64,000 nucleotides of DNA from Paraspadella gotoi. Its lineage: Eukaryota > Chaetognatha. The stretch is from contig CM119267.1 of assembly GCA_051294375.1 (NCBI GenBank), positions 12,843,081 to 12,907,080 on the forward strand, written 5' to 3'. A program made the position numbers and the translations under genes. Shown here one piece after another: positions 1 to 11,616 of the stretch. Under the pieces are notes generated by a model, which ran no database searches, was not told the origin of the DNA, and worked only from the letters and a program-made list of their open reading frames with translations. Each line of letters starts with the position of its first letter. Within the stretch, counting starts at the first letter, position 1.

Positions 1-84
1 AATTGTAATTTATCATCTGATTAGCTGATTACCTACTATCAGGGATGTGGAGCCGACCTAATTTTGTCTCGCTCCGGCTCCGGC

Positions 85-215
85 TCCAGCTCCAGGCCAA
101 ATTTTTTTCCGGCTCCAGCTCCGGCTCCCAAGCAAAATTTTTTTTCGGCTCCGGCTCCGGCTCCGGCTCCATCAAAATTTCAACTCGGCTCCGGCTCCGG
201 CTCCAACTCCGGCTC
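85..215. repeat. GGCTCC hexamer array, left
   Basis: Imperfect tandem GGCTCC/GCTCCG hexamers, interrupted by A/T-rich spacers, occupy the left subterminal zone of the hAT-like element. GC content is very high compared with the flanks. Confidence 0.9.
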
Positions 216-484
216 CATTACTATATATATAATTAAAATTTAAGAAATTAAATATTCATAATATATTCTTTAAATTATATAATTTATATTTTTATTATAA
301 TTAATATTTATTATATTTATAATATATAATATATTTTAAATTAAAAAATATATTTATAATTAAAATTATATTAAAAATATTAAAATAAGCAAAATATTTT
401 TTTATTTTTTGGTGACATCCTCACTTTTTGGTAATTTAATTGTAAATTATATTTAGCATTCTCATTATGGTGATTTTACTTAAA

Positions 485-1250
485 ACTCAGATTATGGTTA
501 AGGTTAGGGTTGAATAGTTTAAGGTTAGATTAGGGTTGAGTTGGTTTGGTTTAGGGTTAAGGTTGAGTTTGTAATAATTAGGGTTAGGGTTGAGTAATTT
601 AGGGTTAGGCTTAAAGTTAAGTAGTTTAAGGTTATGGTTAGGTTAATGTCAATTTTAAGGTAAAATTTAAACAAAAAGCCGGCATTAGGTTAAGGAAGGT
701 ACGGCAATGGATATTAGGGAATAAAGTTGAGGTACGAATATATAAGGGAAGCCCGGTCCTGGGTTAAGGTTAGGGTTAGGAGAGAGGCATGAAGTTGAAT
801 GGGAGGCCTGGGTTAGGGTAGGGGAGAGGCTTACTGTTGATGCATCAAAGGCGGATAGGGTTAGGGTTAAGGCACAGAGATATATGGAAGCCCAGGTCCG
901 AGTTAGGGTTAGATTTGGGAGAAAAGCATGGAGTTGAACGAGAGGCTCGGGTTAGGGAAAAGCCCATGGTTGATGCATCAAAGGCAGTTAGGTTTGGGTT
1001 TAGGCACAGAGATGTACTGGAGGCCAGGGTCTGGTTAGGATTAGGGGAAGGAATGGAGTTAAACAAAGGCCCGGGTAAGGGTTAGGGTTAGGAAAGACAC
1101 AGTTAGCGAGTCGAAGGTGGTTAGGGTTGAGGCATGGAAATGTATGGGAGGCCTAGACCTGGGTTAGGGTAGGGGAAAAGCATGGAGATGTACGGGAAAC
1201 TTTGGTTAGGGTTTAGTTTTTGAGGGAAGAGCCCGCAGGTGATGTATTTA
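485..1250 (+). repeat. Degenerate telomere-like TTAGGG repeats
   Basis: Many GGGTTAGGGTT and TTAGGGTTAGGG motifs are interspersed with variants (GGTTAAGG, TTAGGTT) and with a roughly 130-bp higher-order unit containing 'gatgcatcaaaggc' (about 840 and 970). This is interstitial and degenerate, not a chromosome end. Similar TTAGGG-rich patches occur at 2440-2580 and 6940-7085, and C-strand versions at 47400-47465 and 61490-61560. Confidence 0.75.
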
Positions 1251-1559
1251 TCCCCATGTCTCAACTTCAAATTGTCATTTGCAAACTTGTGAAGATATTT
1301 TTTAATCTGAAAGATTTTTTCTATAGTAAAAACCTAAAACATTTATATATCCAAATTTTATATTTATTGGTTATGATTTGACTTGATAATGACCAGGAAA
1401 AAGTTGCTTTAAAAATTGTCTTTCATTTTAAAACAAATCTTTTTTTTCAATTTTATCGTTTAACTTTATAAACATTTTTTAAAAAACTTTTACATTGTAT
1501 TAATCCTTTCTTTTTTGTTTTTTTGAATTATTTAAGAGAAAACGAAAATTCATATTTGA

Positions 1560-1710
1560 CAAAAATAATTTTGTTTTTATTTAAATCGGACATGTTTCGA
1601 TTCTATAACTTTCGAGTCTTCATCAGCATTTAAATTTACAAACTCAATATTTAATAAAAACTATGAAGTCCTAGAGTCAAAAAATGTCCGATTTAAATAA
1701 CAACAAAACC
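1560..1710 (-). ncRNA. Hammerhead-like foldback, minus-strand copy
   Basis: On the minus strand CTGATGA (1626-1620) is followed by a stem-loop and then GAAA (1598-1595), which runs straight into an arm complementary to a partner near 1680-1700 (CGGACAT on that strand). The middle stem, GACTC with GAATC, has one mismatch, and the expected cleavage triplet next to the long stem is lost. It looks like a decayed member of the family seen intact at 19596-19824. Confidence 0.35.
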
Positions 1711-3146
1711 ATTGTTATCAAATAACAAATTTTGTTTTCTCTCCAAATAAAAACTTTTATATAAAAAGGTATCAATATTAATATCTTCTGAAAGCTCTTG
1801 AAAATTTGAAGAAAATGATATATTTAAGAATATTCTAACGTGAAAATAAGCCTAACCAGCTTTAGTTTAATTAAGATAATCCAAATTGTAATAATAAAAT
1901 ACTAAAATAATTTTTTTTAAATATCTGACCTATTCTTACTATAATGATCTTACCAATTATTGTTTATATAAGTATCATAAAAAAGCTTAAGAAAAACTAA
2001 ATTAAAAATAGCTAACAATAATTTAATAATTATTCAAAAACTGCTCTTTAAGAATTTTTAATTTAATAATTATCTTAAAGCTAGATGGGCTATTTTTAAT
2101 ATTACAGTATTTTTAATTATGCCAATCTCTTTATATTTTTAAAAGCTTTCAGAATATATTAATATTGATACCTTTTTATATAAAGTTTTGTAAAAAAATA
2201 GTTAAAAAGTTAGAAAAACAGATTGATAAAAAAATAAAGTTTTAAAATGAAACACAATTTTGAAGGCAACTTTTCTCTGCTCAGTGCCAAGTCAAATCAA
2301 AACCAATCAATATAAAATTTGGTTATATAAATGATTTAGGTTTTTATTACAGAAAAACTTTTTCAGATTAAAAAAAAATTTACAAATTTGTAAATGACGA
2401 TTTTTTTTAGCGGCGGGCTGTTGTGTAACACCTTGTAGAGTTAAAATACTAGGGTTAAGGTTTTAGCTTGGCATGAGATAAAAGGTTAGGGGTTAGGGCT
2501 AAAAAAATGGCCTGCTGTAAATGATGCAAGATTGCAAATAAGATAAATTAATTAGGGTTAGGGTTTTTATTGGGTTCATTCAGGGTGAATATGAAGGCTT
2601 ATTATATCCCCATTATTCCTGGCCAGTCCCTTTTCAAACCCTGAACTTGACCAATGCTTTTTGTCTATCACTTAGTCCGACCTTAATAAAAAAAGATTGA
2701 CAGGATACCCGAGTATGGTTATTCCTTTCAGGCATATAATATATCCTCTATTTGCCCGGCTGGGGGGAGCCAGCTCATTTTGAGCTCTTTCTTACACTTA
2801 CTTTCACTATCACTTTACTTAACTATCCTTCACCACTTATTCTCCATTTCAAATTTCACTTTAATTTACTTTATTTATTTATTTAGTTAGAACTAATTTA
2901 ATATATTTTATTTTTGTTAAATATTAGTTTATCTTTAAGTTTGTTAATTTAATTTATTCCACTATATCTCTCTCTCTCCTTCTCTCTCTTGACTTTTTCA
3001 CAAAATTTGCTTCTTCTTCCCTGTCCTCACCTTTAGCTGTCCTCACATCGGGCCACTGACTCTTACCCTATTCTTTGTTGGAAAATCTCTCTCTCTCTCT
3101 CCAAAACTTAATATTAACAGAGAAAATATTGTTGATTTAAAAACTG

Positions 3147-3178
3147 CTGATGAAGGCTCTAACCCTTGTGAGCCGAAA
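3147..3178 (+). ncRNA. Hammerhead-ribozyme-like core motif
   Basis: CTGATGA (3147-3153) is followed by a perfect stem GGCTC/GAGCC (3155-3159 with 3170-3174) and GAAA (3175-3178). After it comes CATATCCTG, which can pair with CAGGATA near 2700. This matches the invariant hammerhead core layout. The cleavage side is not convincing, so activity is doubtful. Confidence 0.35.
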
Positions 3179-3774
3179 CATATCCTGACTTAAAATTTTG
3201 TCAATAAAAATCGTTGTTCAAATTCAAAAACTTATCTCCTTAATACTATGAAAGAAGTAAACTAATATGATAAGTTTTATGGTATATTTTTGGATTCATT
3301 AATTAAAAAGTTAAAAATAAAAAGTATTATATTAAAGTAATTTAATTTTTTATCTTTTAAATAGATATGTTTCAACCATATGTAACAAAAATTGCAAGTA
3401 TATAATAGGAAAAAAATTAGTAAGCAAAATAACTTTTATTATTATTATTATTATTTAAAATATATTATTGAAAAGCTTTGCCTTTAATCAGACTGCTGTA
3501 TTAAGTAAGGCAAAGCATATTCAGGGATAAATTTTACTTCACAAAAAATTGAAAGTATTTTATAATAAATTTAATAGATTAAAAATAAAGAATTATTATT
3601 ATTTACTTAATCTTATATATAATAAATATATGATATTATATAAATTATAAAAATAGAAAAATAGAAAATAGTAAAACAAGTAAGTTGAAAATTTTCATTA
3701 ATTATAAAATTAATATTATATTTTTTTAAATATTTTTTTAATTTGATAATTATAATCTTATTTTATTTTTATGG

Positions 3775-3960
3775 AGCTGGAGCCGGGCATTTTTATTTCG
3801 GCTCCGGCTCCAGCTCCGGCTCCGGTCAAAAATTTTTTTCGGCTCCGGCTCCAGCTCCGGCTCCGGCCAGATAAAAATTCTGGCTCCGGCTCCGGCTCCG
3901 GCTCCGGCAAAAAAAGCTCGGCTCCGGCGGCTCCAGCTCCGGCTCCGGCTCCGGCTCCAC
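3775..3960. repeat. GGCTCC hexamer array, right
   Basis: Second GGCTCC array, in the right subterminal zone of the hAT-like element. It runs into the inverted terminal repeat that ends at 3967. Confidence 0.9.
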
Positions 3961-4159
3961 ATCCCTGCCTACTATCTTCGTCTTCTACAACCGCTTAATT
4001 ATTGAAGGCAGATCCGACATTGTTTGCTCAAACTTTTTTTATGTCATAATGCAATCATAAAATAATTTTAATGCATCATGTGAGGTATCATATGAAAGCT
4101 AACGATGTCTGCTACATGACAGCACGTGAAAAAAAATTTTTCTTAATAAAAATAAAAAA

Positions 4160-5177
4160 TCACCAGACTACCCTACCTATAGAAGAAAAGCTGATATTTA
4201 TAATAAATTTCCTTGTCTCAATCAAAAACAAAATTCTTACCCCAAACTGGTAATGGTAAAGCCAAGAATCCATCTCCGCGATCCCCTCCAATCCAACCAA
4301 ATACAGACACCTCTTTGTCTGCTTTTGTATAAACCACTTTGTTATATGGGCCGTCTTTAGAATCTAATATGAGGCTTTTGTCTAGAGTTATAACCTGAAA
4401 TTTATGATAAAAGAATAAAAGAAAGAGCATTCTAAAATCATTTGTCTCGTATATATACAAATATATATTAAAAGAATTGTTTACCTTTCTTTCTGACTCC
4501 CTTACGATAATTTGTTCAGTCTTACTCTCTGAATTTAAAATATATTGGTAAGAAATTCCTGATGCTCCTTCAACAGATGTTATAAAAATATTAGGCGTTG
4601 CTCCGATCGTATTGCTGAAGGCTATGAAGAACTCTGTTCCTCCGTTTGAGCCTTAAGTATGCATTTTTTTTTATAGTTTTTGTTCAAAATGTATGGAGTA
4701 TATATTTTAAACTTACTTAATTTATATACTAATTCCGAAATTGGAATAGCTTTTTCACCATTAGGACAAACCATTTCTGTACAGTTGCACACAAAGTTCA
4801 AATTTGATAAGATTATTTCCATATTGTACTTTAGTGATGATAATTCTACCGAAAGTTGCTCAATTACAAATTCATCAATGCAAGTATTATTTCCAGTTCC
4901 TGAAGAGATTATTCAAATAAATTTTTCTCAGAGGATTACTCATAAAATTAATTTTGATTTACTTACCCATTGTTTTTATTATTGCTGAAAGAAAACCTGT
5001 TGTGTTACTACAGGAGTTAGCAGTCGTATGAATTGTTGCCTCTTGAAGCTCCAAGGCAACACAAGAGTTGCTTTCATTTGTATTTGGAAATGCTTCTAAA
5101 ACCTTATCTTGCAAAATTCTCGTTATGTGCGAAAAATTGAAAAATATTGCACTCATTTTATCAAGATTTTCTTCACT
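4160..5177 (-). CDS. Exons 5-9 of the giant gene: cysteine-bearing linker and IgGFc-binding-like domain
   Basis: Exons 5177-4967, 4899-4717, 4651-4485 and 4394-4241 are separated by introns of 67, 65 and 90 bases with GTAAGT, GTAAGT and GTAAAC donors. The first two encode a stretch with several Cys and sequons (C-N-C and M-V-C-P motifs). The next two read G-T-E-F-F-I-A-F, then F-I-T-S-V, later V-S-V-F-G-W and G-D-G-F-L-A-L-P. This order matches the N-terminal domain of IgGFc-binding proteins as I remember it. Only about 110 residues are present before the strong donor GTAAGAA at 4240. A proposed last exon, 4176-4160 (acceptor TTCTATAG), adds G-R-V-V-W and a stop, so the domain appears cut short. 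Exons further left, beyond the hAT-like element, are possible. Confidence 0.72.
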
Positions 5178-8100
5178 CTAAAAAGAAATAACAAAGTATA
5201 CATGGTGACAATTTTACAAGCGCCGGTAAAAAAAGGCTGTCATTTGCAAACCATTGGTTATTTCATTGATTTTAAAGTAATTTATATGTTCAAATTTTAT
5301 ATTGATAAGATATTCCCTGACAGTGAATGGAGAAAGTTGGCTTGTAAAATCGGGTTTCATTTTCCAACTCACTTTTTTTAGATTCAATTTTTTTCTCTTA
5401 CTTTCACTAAGTTTTCTGAAGAAATTTGAAATAAAATAATATTAATATTATTATCTTCTGAAACCCTTTCAAATCTAAATAGAATTATATACTTATAAAT
5501 ACTGTAATATATATATATATATAATATATATACTTTAATTTAATTAGGAATAGGATACTCAAAAATTAAACATCTTTCAAAAAATTAATAACTGGAGGGT
5601 AAATTTAAGATTTGTATCAAATTGTGATCCTTTCTTTTTCGTTGTTAGTAGTGATTAGAGAATTGACAAAGTTTTTGTTTGCAACAAAAGATTTAAAATT
5701 TTACATAATTCACTTTTGACTCTCTTAATTGAAGTAAGGCTGGGTAGCTTAATTTTTATGTTAGAGCATTCGTAAGTATATCATTCTCTTCATTTTTTAA
5801 GAGCTTTCTGAGGATAGTAATATTGTTAATATTTTAATAAATACTTTGTTTAAAAAAGTATTAAAAGTTGAAAAAAAAAATAAAAACAGTGAGTTGGAAA
5901 ATGAAACCCGATTTTGCAAGCCAACTTTCTCCACTCATTGTCCCGGCTCATCTTAACTGATCAATATAAAATTTGAACACATAAATTACTTTAATATTTT
6001 TCACTCAACTAATCTTTAAAATAAATAAAATAACCACTGGTTTGCAAATGACAGCGTTTTTTTACCGGCGCTTGTAAAATTGTCACCATGTAGAAGGTTA
6101 TGACAGTTATGACAGCTAAAAATTCGATAATGTAAGATTTAATTTCTTATTTCAAACTTATCATATTTATATTTTTAACAGGATTTACAACTCAAAAGCA
6201 AAATTATAATCATATGATTATTGCAAGTTATGATTTTAATTTTTACCTTGCCCTTTTGGCCTTTTTATAATTAAGTTAGTTTTGAAGAGACAGTAATTAT
6301 TGTTATGTGTTAGTGACAGAACCGTTCAATATAAGCAGTCCCGGAGCTTCGGATCAGGCAGTAACACCATGTTACAGGCGGGTTAAGCGCCCCGTCCCTC
6401 TTAACTGCTAGGCGACCACCGGGCAAGATTCCCGGACCTTTGGGTTGGGAGGCAAATGACTTGCCTCCTGCATCAATGGCTGCTGATGATCGATTGGGGG
6501 ATTTTAGTCCACCATACATCCTCCCTCCCCTAGGGAGAAGTCTGTTGCGTCTCTTCAAGTTGAGGCTTGTCACCTGATATGTTGTTGGCGGAAAGTGGGT
6601 CGCCAGGTTAAGGCATGTCGCCTTAAAGTGTTGTTGTTGCTGTTGTGTTCGGAAGTCGGGCTCACCAATGAAGAGACAGTAATTATAGTTATGTGTTAGT
6701 GACAGAACCGTTCAATATAAGCGGTCCCTGAGCTTAGGATCAGGATGTAACACCGTTCTACAGGCGGGTTAAGCACCCCGTCCCTCTTAACTGCTAGGCG
6801 ACCACCAGGCTAAAACTTTGGACCTTTGGGTTGGGAGGCGAATGATGGCCGCTGATGAACGGTTGGTGGATTTTAGTCCACCATAGTTTGAAGGTTAAAA
6901 ATCATGTTACAGGGAAGGATTAAAGATTCAGTTATTGATTATGGTTAGGGGTTATGGTTAGGGGATAAAGTTTGGGATTAGGGTTAAATATACGGGTGAG
7001 GTAAGGGTTAGGAGAAGGGTTAAGTAATAGGGTTAGGGAATAGATTAGAGATTAGAGTATGATATTAGGGTTAGGGTTTGGTTAGAGATTGGGTAACAGT
7101 TTTGGGTTAAATATTAATATTAAAACTATTTTCAGGAATTGGAGAACTTTTTGAAAATAGTGCCCCGTATTGAATAAAAAGAATGCTTCACTTACTTTTA
7201 TTAACGAAGAACCACAGTCCATGTTGCCAATATCAACAAGCTTTTCATTTAGTACGTTCAAAGTAACATTTTGTTGATTTAACTGTTTCGTATTTCCTTG
7301 CAAATAGTCTTTTATAGTGACAATAGCTTCAAATTTTTCTCCAGATAATTCTTCTAAAATGTTCATCAAAGTTTCATTCTGAAAGATAAATTGACATTTA
7401 ATTTTTATCAAAATTAAACCTTTTGTTACATCTTTGCTTACCTGAGCATAAAATACAAAACTTATGTCCTTAGACAATTTTTCAAATGATTCCCTTGCTG
7501 AGGCATTAAAAAAATTTAAAAAAGATGAAAAAGATTCTTTATAAAATGTTTTTATTTCATTAAACCCAAAGTTAATTTCCTTTAATTCGGATGAAATGTT
7601 ATATGACAATACATAATCGGAATTAATGCCATCTAGATCCATAGAAATGTTACGAGTTGCAAGTTCCAAATTTTTAATTAAAGTAAAAGTTGAAGACATG
7701 ATATTTTCTGTTTTATTAGAAAGGTCAAAGATATAATTCAAAATTTTTTTAACATCATCAAGTTGGTTGGTCAAATTGTTCATACGCTGCACGACTGCAA
7801 AATCATGATTTTTAGAAAATTCAAGAATTTCCTCTGTAAATAAACTTATATTCTTATTGCCAGAAAGTATTGAATAAAGATTTTCTGTTTGGTTCCAATG
7901 CAATGTTTGTATAAAATTAAAATGCATTTCACTGAAGTTCTTCAAATGGTCAAGGACCAAATCGCCATTATTTCTAACCAATGAACTCGAATTGCGTATC
8001 TCACTTAATATGCTTTCAAGAAATTTACTATTAAGATTTCTGTAAGCACTATTATTTAATTCTAAAAAATCAATGTGGCTGAGAATTACTTCTGTAGTTT

Positions 8101-11100
8101 TGTTAAAGTACTGATAATGTTCAAGGGTAATCTCTAGAATTTCTCTTAAAACTTTAGATGAATTGCTTAAGCTAATTTGTAGGCTTGAATCAAATAGGTT
8201 GATTAAATATTCAATGCTTTGATTTAAGCTAAGATGATTATCTAGTATTAAATCTCTATTCTGTTTTAAAAGGTCTGTAGTGTTTTGAGCATTAAAATAA
8301 ATCTTTTCTAAGAAATTAAGAAGTTGTAAGATTGCCCCTGTAATTTTCTTGGTTGAGGTAATTTGCCCATCATTAAACCGTTCAATTTGAAGGTCCTGAG
8401 ATTTTTCTATAAAATTAATAAATGAAAAATTGAAATAGGTAATTAGCTGATAAATACTATCATATTTATTTTTAAAATTCTCAAATTCATTAGAGCAATT
8501 GAAATAAAGTTCTTGAATCTTGGAATGAATTAATAACGATGAATTAGCAGCAAGTTCAGTTATATGCCCAAAAACTGATTCATTTCCTAGTATTGAAATA
8601 ATTTTATTGGATTGATGATTAATATTTGACAATATTAATTTAAAGTTATCTGTCATATTCCAAGAATTTTTAATGATAGAAGCTTGAAGATTTTTTGAAG
8701 CAAAATTAAATTGAGTAGAAAAATTTGAAAATGAATTCTGCATGTCTTTTATTTCAAATAAACTGTTTTTTTGTTCAAGCTCTAAATTTCTGGTTTTCTC
8801 AATAATTTTTTTCTGATCATATACCAGGGAATCCAATAAAGAGATAATATTTGATTGGAATTCCGAGCTACTATTTATAAATATTGACACGTGTTCAAAT
8901 TTAGTATCAGTTAAATCATACATCTCATTAAAAAAGATAGTGAAATTAGAAGTTGCAGATTGAAAGAAAATGTTAAAATCATTTATAATATTTTTAATTG
9001 ATGTATCATTAATCCATATTTCTTTTTGAATTTGTACCAACATATCGCGTTGATACATTACTTCCTTCAATACTTCATTTATTTGAAAATTTTTCAATTC
9101 TTGTACTTTATGTAAAATGTCATTAAATTTTGAATTGCTTGAATTGATCAAGTGGGAAAAGCTATCAGAAATAGCATTTGTGAACTCTTTTGAATGAGTT
9201 GAATTATATATTTCACTTTTGATTAATAAAAGCTCATTATGCACATCCTTTTCAATAACCTCTTTGAGTAATTTAAAAATTAATTTGTTTTGCTCCATGA
9301 TTGCATTAGTTTTCTCAAACTCACTGTTAGATATATTATGGAATAGTTCTTCTATAAGATAAGAAATTCTAATGTCTATTTCAGCAGAGACGTTTATTGA
9401 TTGTGAAATGAATTCCCGTTTGAATGTTAGTAATTCATTGAAAAATTCTGTCATCAACCACTCAGTTTGAGTTCCAACATGTTCTGGAATAAAATCTTTA
9501 TAATTTAAAAACAATTCCGATAGGTTTGCAAATAATTCAAAGTTCTTTGTATATATTAATTGTCGTAAGGTTACATTCAAAGAAAGTATAATCTGTTGAA
9601 TCTGTTCGCTTTCAGTATTTACTTCATTTAATCCTTTTAGAATTAAAGATGTATCATTAAGCAACAATGTTTGTGAATCAGCTATATTTTTTTCTTTTTG
9701 TTCAAAGCTCGATAATAATATTGAAAGGTCCGTTCTAAAACTGAGGTTTAAAGCTTGAATTGTGTTCACAATATTCTCATGGATTGTGTAAATTTCATCT
9801 TTCAAAGTTTTCAAAGTTATTTTAATCTCTGTAGAATTATAAAATGTGGAATTTGATTCAACATACTGCTTTAATAAGCTTATTGTATCTAAATTAAACA
9901 AGTAGCGATCACTAAAAATCTCAAAGGAATTATTGAAGTTAATACTCATTTTTTTAATTTCTTTAATTTCACGTAATAATTCTTGAAGAGGTAATTTTAG
10001 TAACTCTGAATGTTCCGATGCATATAAGAGTATTTTCGAAGAAGTTAAGGAAGTATTTATAGCTATATCATTAGCCAGTAAAATAACCTCATACATTTTT
10101 AAAGTTTTATTGGTCATTATTTGAAGTTGCAACTGTATATCTTCTAACGTATTCTGTTTTAAAAGTATGTCATCATTTGGGTAATTCCAACCACTTACAT
10201 TTTTTAAGGTTATTTCTTGGTAATATTTAAAATCCGATACAACATTTGACAGATTAGTCACAATAGATAGAACATGTGTTAGTTTATGAATCATTTCAAA
10301 CATTAATCCTTGAAACTGTTGTTCTCTAATAACGGATACATTAGCATGCATGACAAACAAAGACAGAGAATCTTGAATATTGTCTTTAAAACTCAGTAGA
10401 AGGTTCTCACCATCGATTCTGTATCGTTTCAGGATATATTCTGTCTTATTATTTAAAAAAATTTGATTATTTTTGAGGGTATCATTCAAATAATAAAAAT
10501 TATTTAAGATGTTTAGATTAGTATCATTGTTATAAAACAAAAACTCATTCAATCGATTTTCAAATAAGGAAAAGAAACTTGAGAGTAGAACAAAATCATT
10601 ATGTAAATTTTTAATTTCAGCGCTAGAATTTTGTGATATAACTAGCAAAAGATTTGTGATTTCACTTTTAAAATTTTGTATGGACTCTTTATGTGATGAA
10701 GACACGTTTTCTAATTGTGTCATTGATTGATTATAGATCCAGATCCTTTCATTTCTTTGTTTTGTATCATCTTCAATTATTCTATCAGTAAAATCAAGCA
10801 GATCATTTCTTAAAGTTCTTGTCGTATTTTCCATAAGAGCTAATTGATCATTTTGAAACTGCACAATCTGTTTTAAAATAAAAAATCTTAAATTATTGGT
10901 TTCGTTAGAAACATGATCTTGTGTTTCTTTGTCAAGTGATTCAAATTTTTTTTCCATCCAATTGCTTGCATTGACTATGTGTTTTTTAATTTCAGTGATC
11001 ATTTCCAACTTGATCATATGCATACGAGTAAGTGCATCCTCTATTTTTGAGGAAGAATTTGTTTGAATGTTTGAAATCAAATCAAAACCTGTAAAAAAAA

Positions 11101-11379
11101 TCTTAAAAGCATAAGGATCGAGCCACCTTTAGATGTAACCAAATATTGATACGATGATAACCAAATATTGATGCGATGATGACCAAATATTGACGCGATG
11201 ATAACCAATAATTGATGCGATGATAACAAAATGACTGATGTGATGATAATCAAATGATTGATGCGATGATAGTCATTCATTGATAAGATGATAATCATTC
11301 ATTGATACGATGATAGTCATTCATTGATGCGTTCATTCATTCATCGTAAATAAAACAAACAAATGCGTATATGAGTGAA

Positions 11380-11433
<54 letters not shown>

Positions 11434-11581
11434 GCTGGACAGTTTTCCCGCCAACGAAACGCATTATTATGTCTCTCTCATTTATATAAAGAATAATCAG
11501 AATTTTTAGGAAAAAAATCCACGAAAATCTCGGAATAAATGGCGATAATAAAAGTTTTTAGAAGGAAAAAAAGAGAGAAAA

Positions 11582-11616
<35 letters not shown>

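Larger units (their letters stand above)
32..3975. mobile_element. hAT-like DNA transposon, non-autonomous (3.9 kb)
   Basis: The element spans 40-3967. Its ends are inverted: CAGGGATGTGGAGCC on the left and its complement at 3953-3967. They are flanked by the same 8-bp direct repeat CCTACTAT (32-39 and 3968-3975). An 8-bp target duplication with a CAGGG-type terminus is the known hAT signature. Just inside both ends lie arrays of the hexamer GGCTCC (about 85-215 and 3775-3960). The interior is AT-rich non-coding DNA with degenerate TTAGGG-type repeats (about 490-1250 and 2440-2580) and an older foldback (about 1260-2440). I see no transposase frame; the short GSGSGS-type reading frames are products of the hexamer arrays. 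It lies just beyond the 3' end of the giant minus-strand gene. Confidence 0.82.

Noticed and set aside
45-236. Short frames rich in Gly-Ser and Arg-Ser at both ends of the first 4 kb
   Set aside because: They are translations of GGCTCC hexamer arrays inside the hAT-like element, not genes.
485-1250. True telomere at the window end
   Set aside because: Repeats are degenerate, interrupted and inside a transposon with intact target duplication on both sides.
7082-7195. C-terminal extension of the long frame after the codons for S-S-L-I-K
   Set aside because: A consensus donor GTAAGTGAAG starts there and the next exon at 5177 joins in phase, so the extension is intron.
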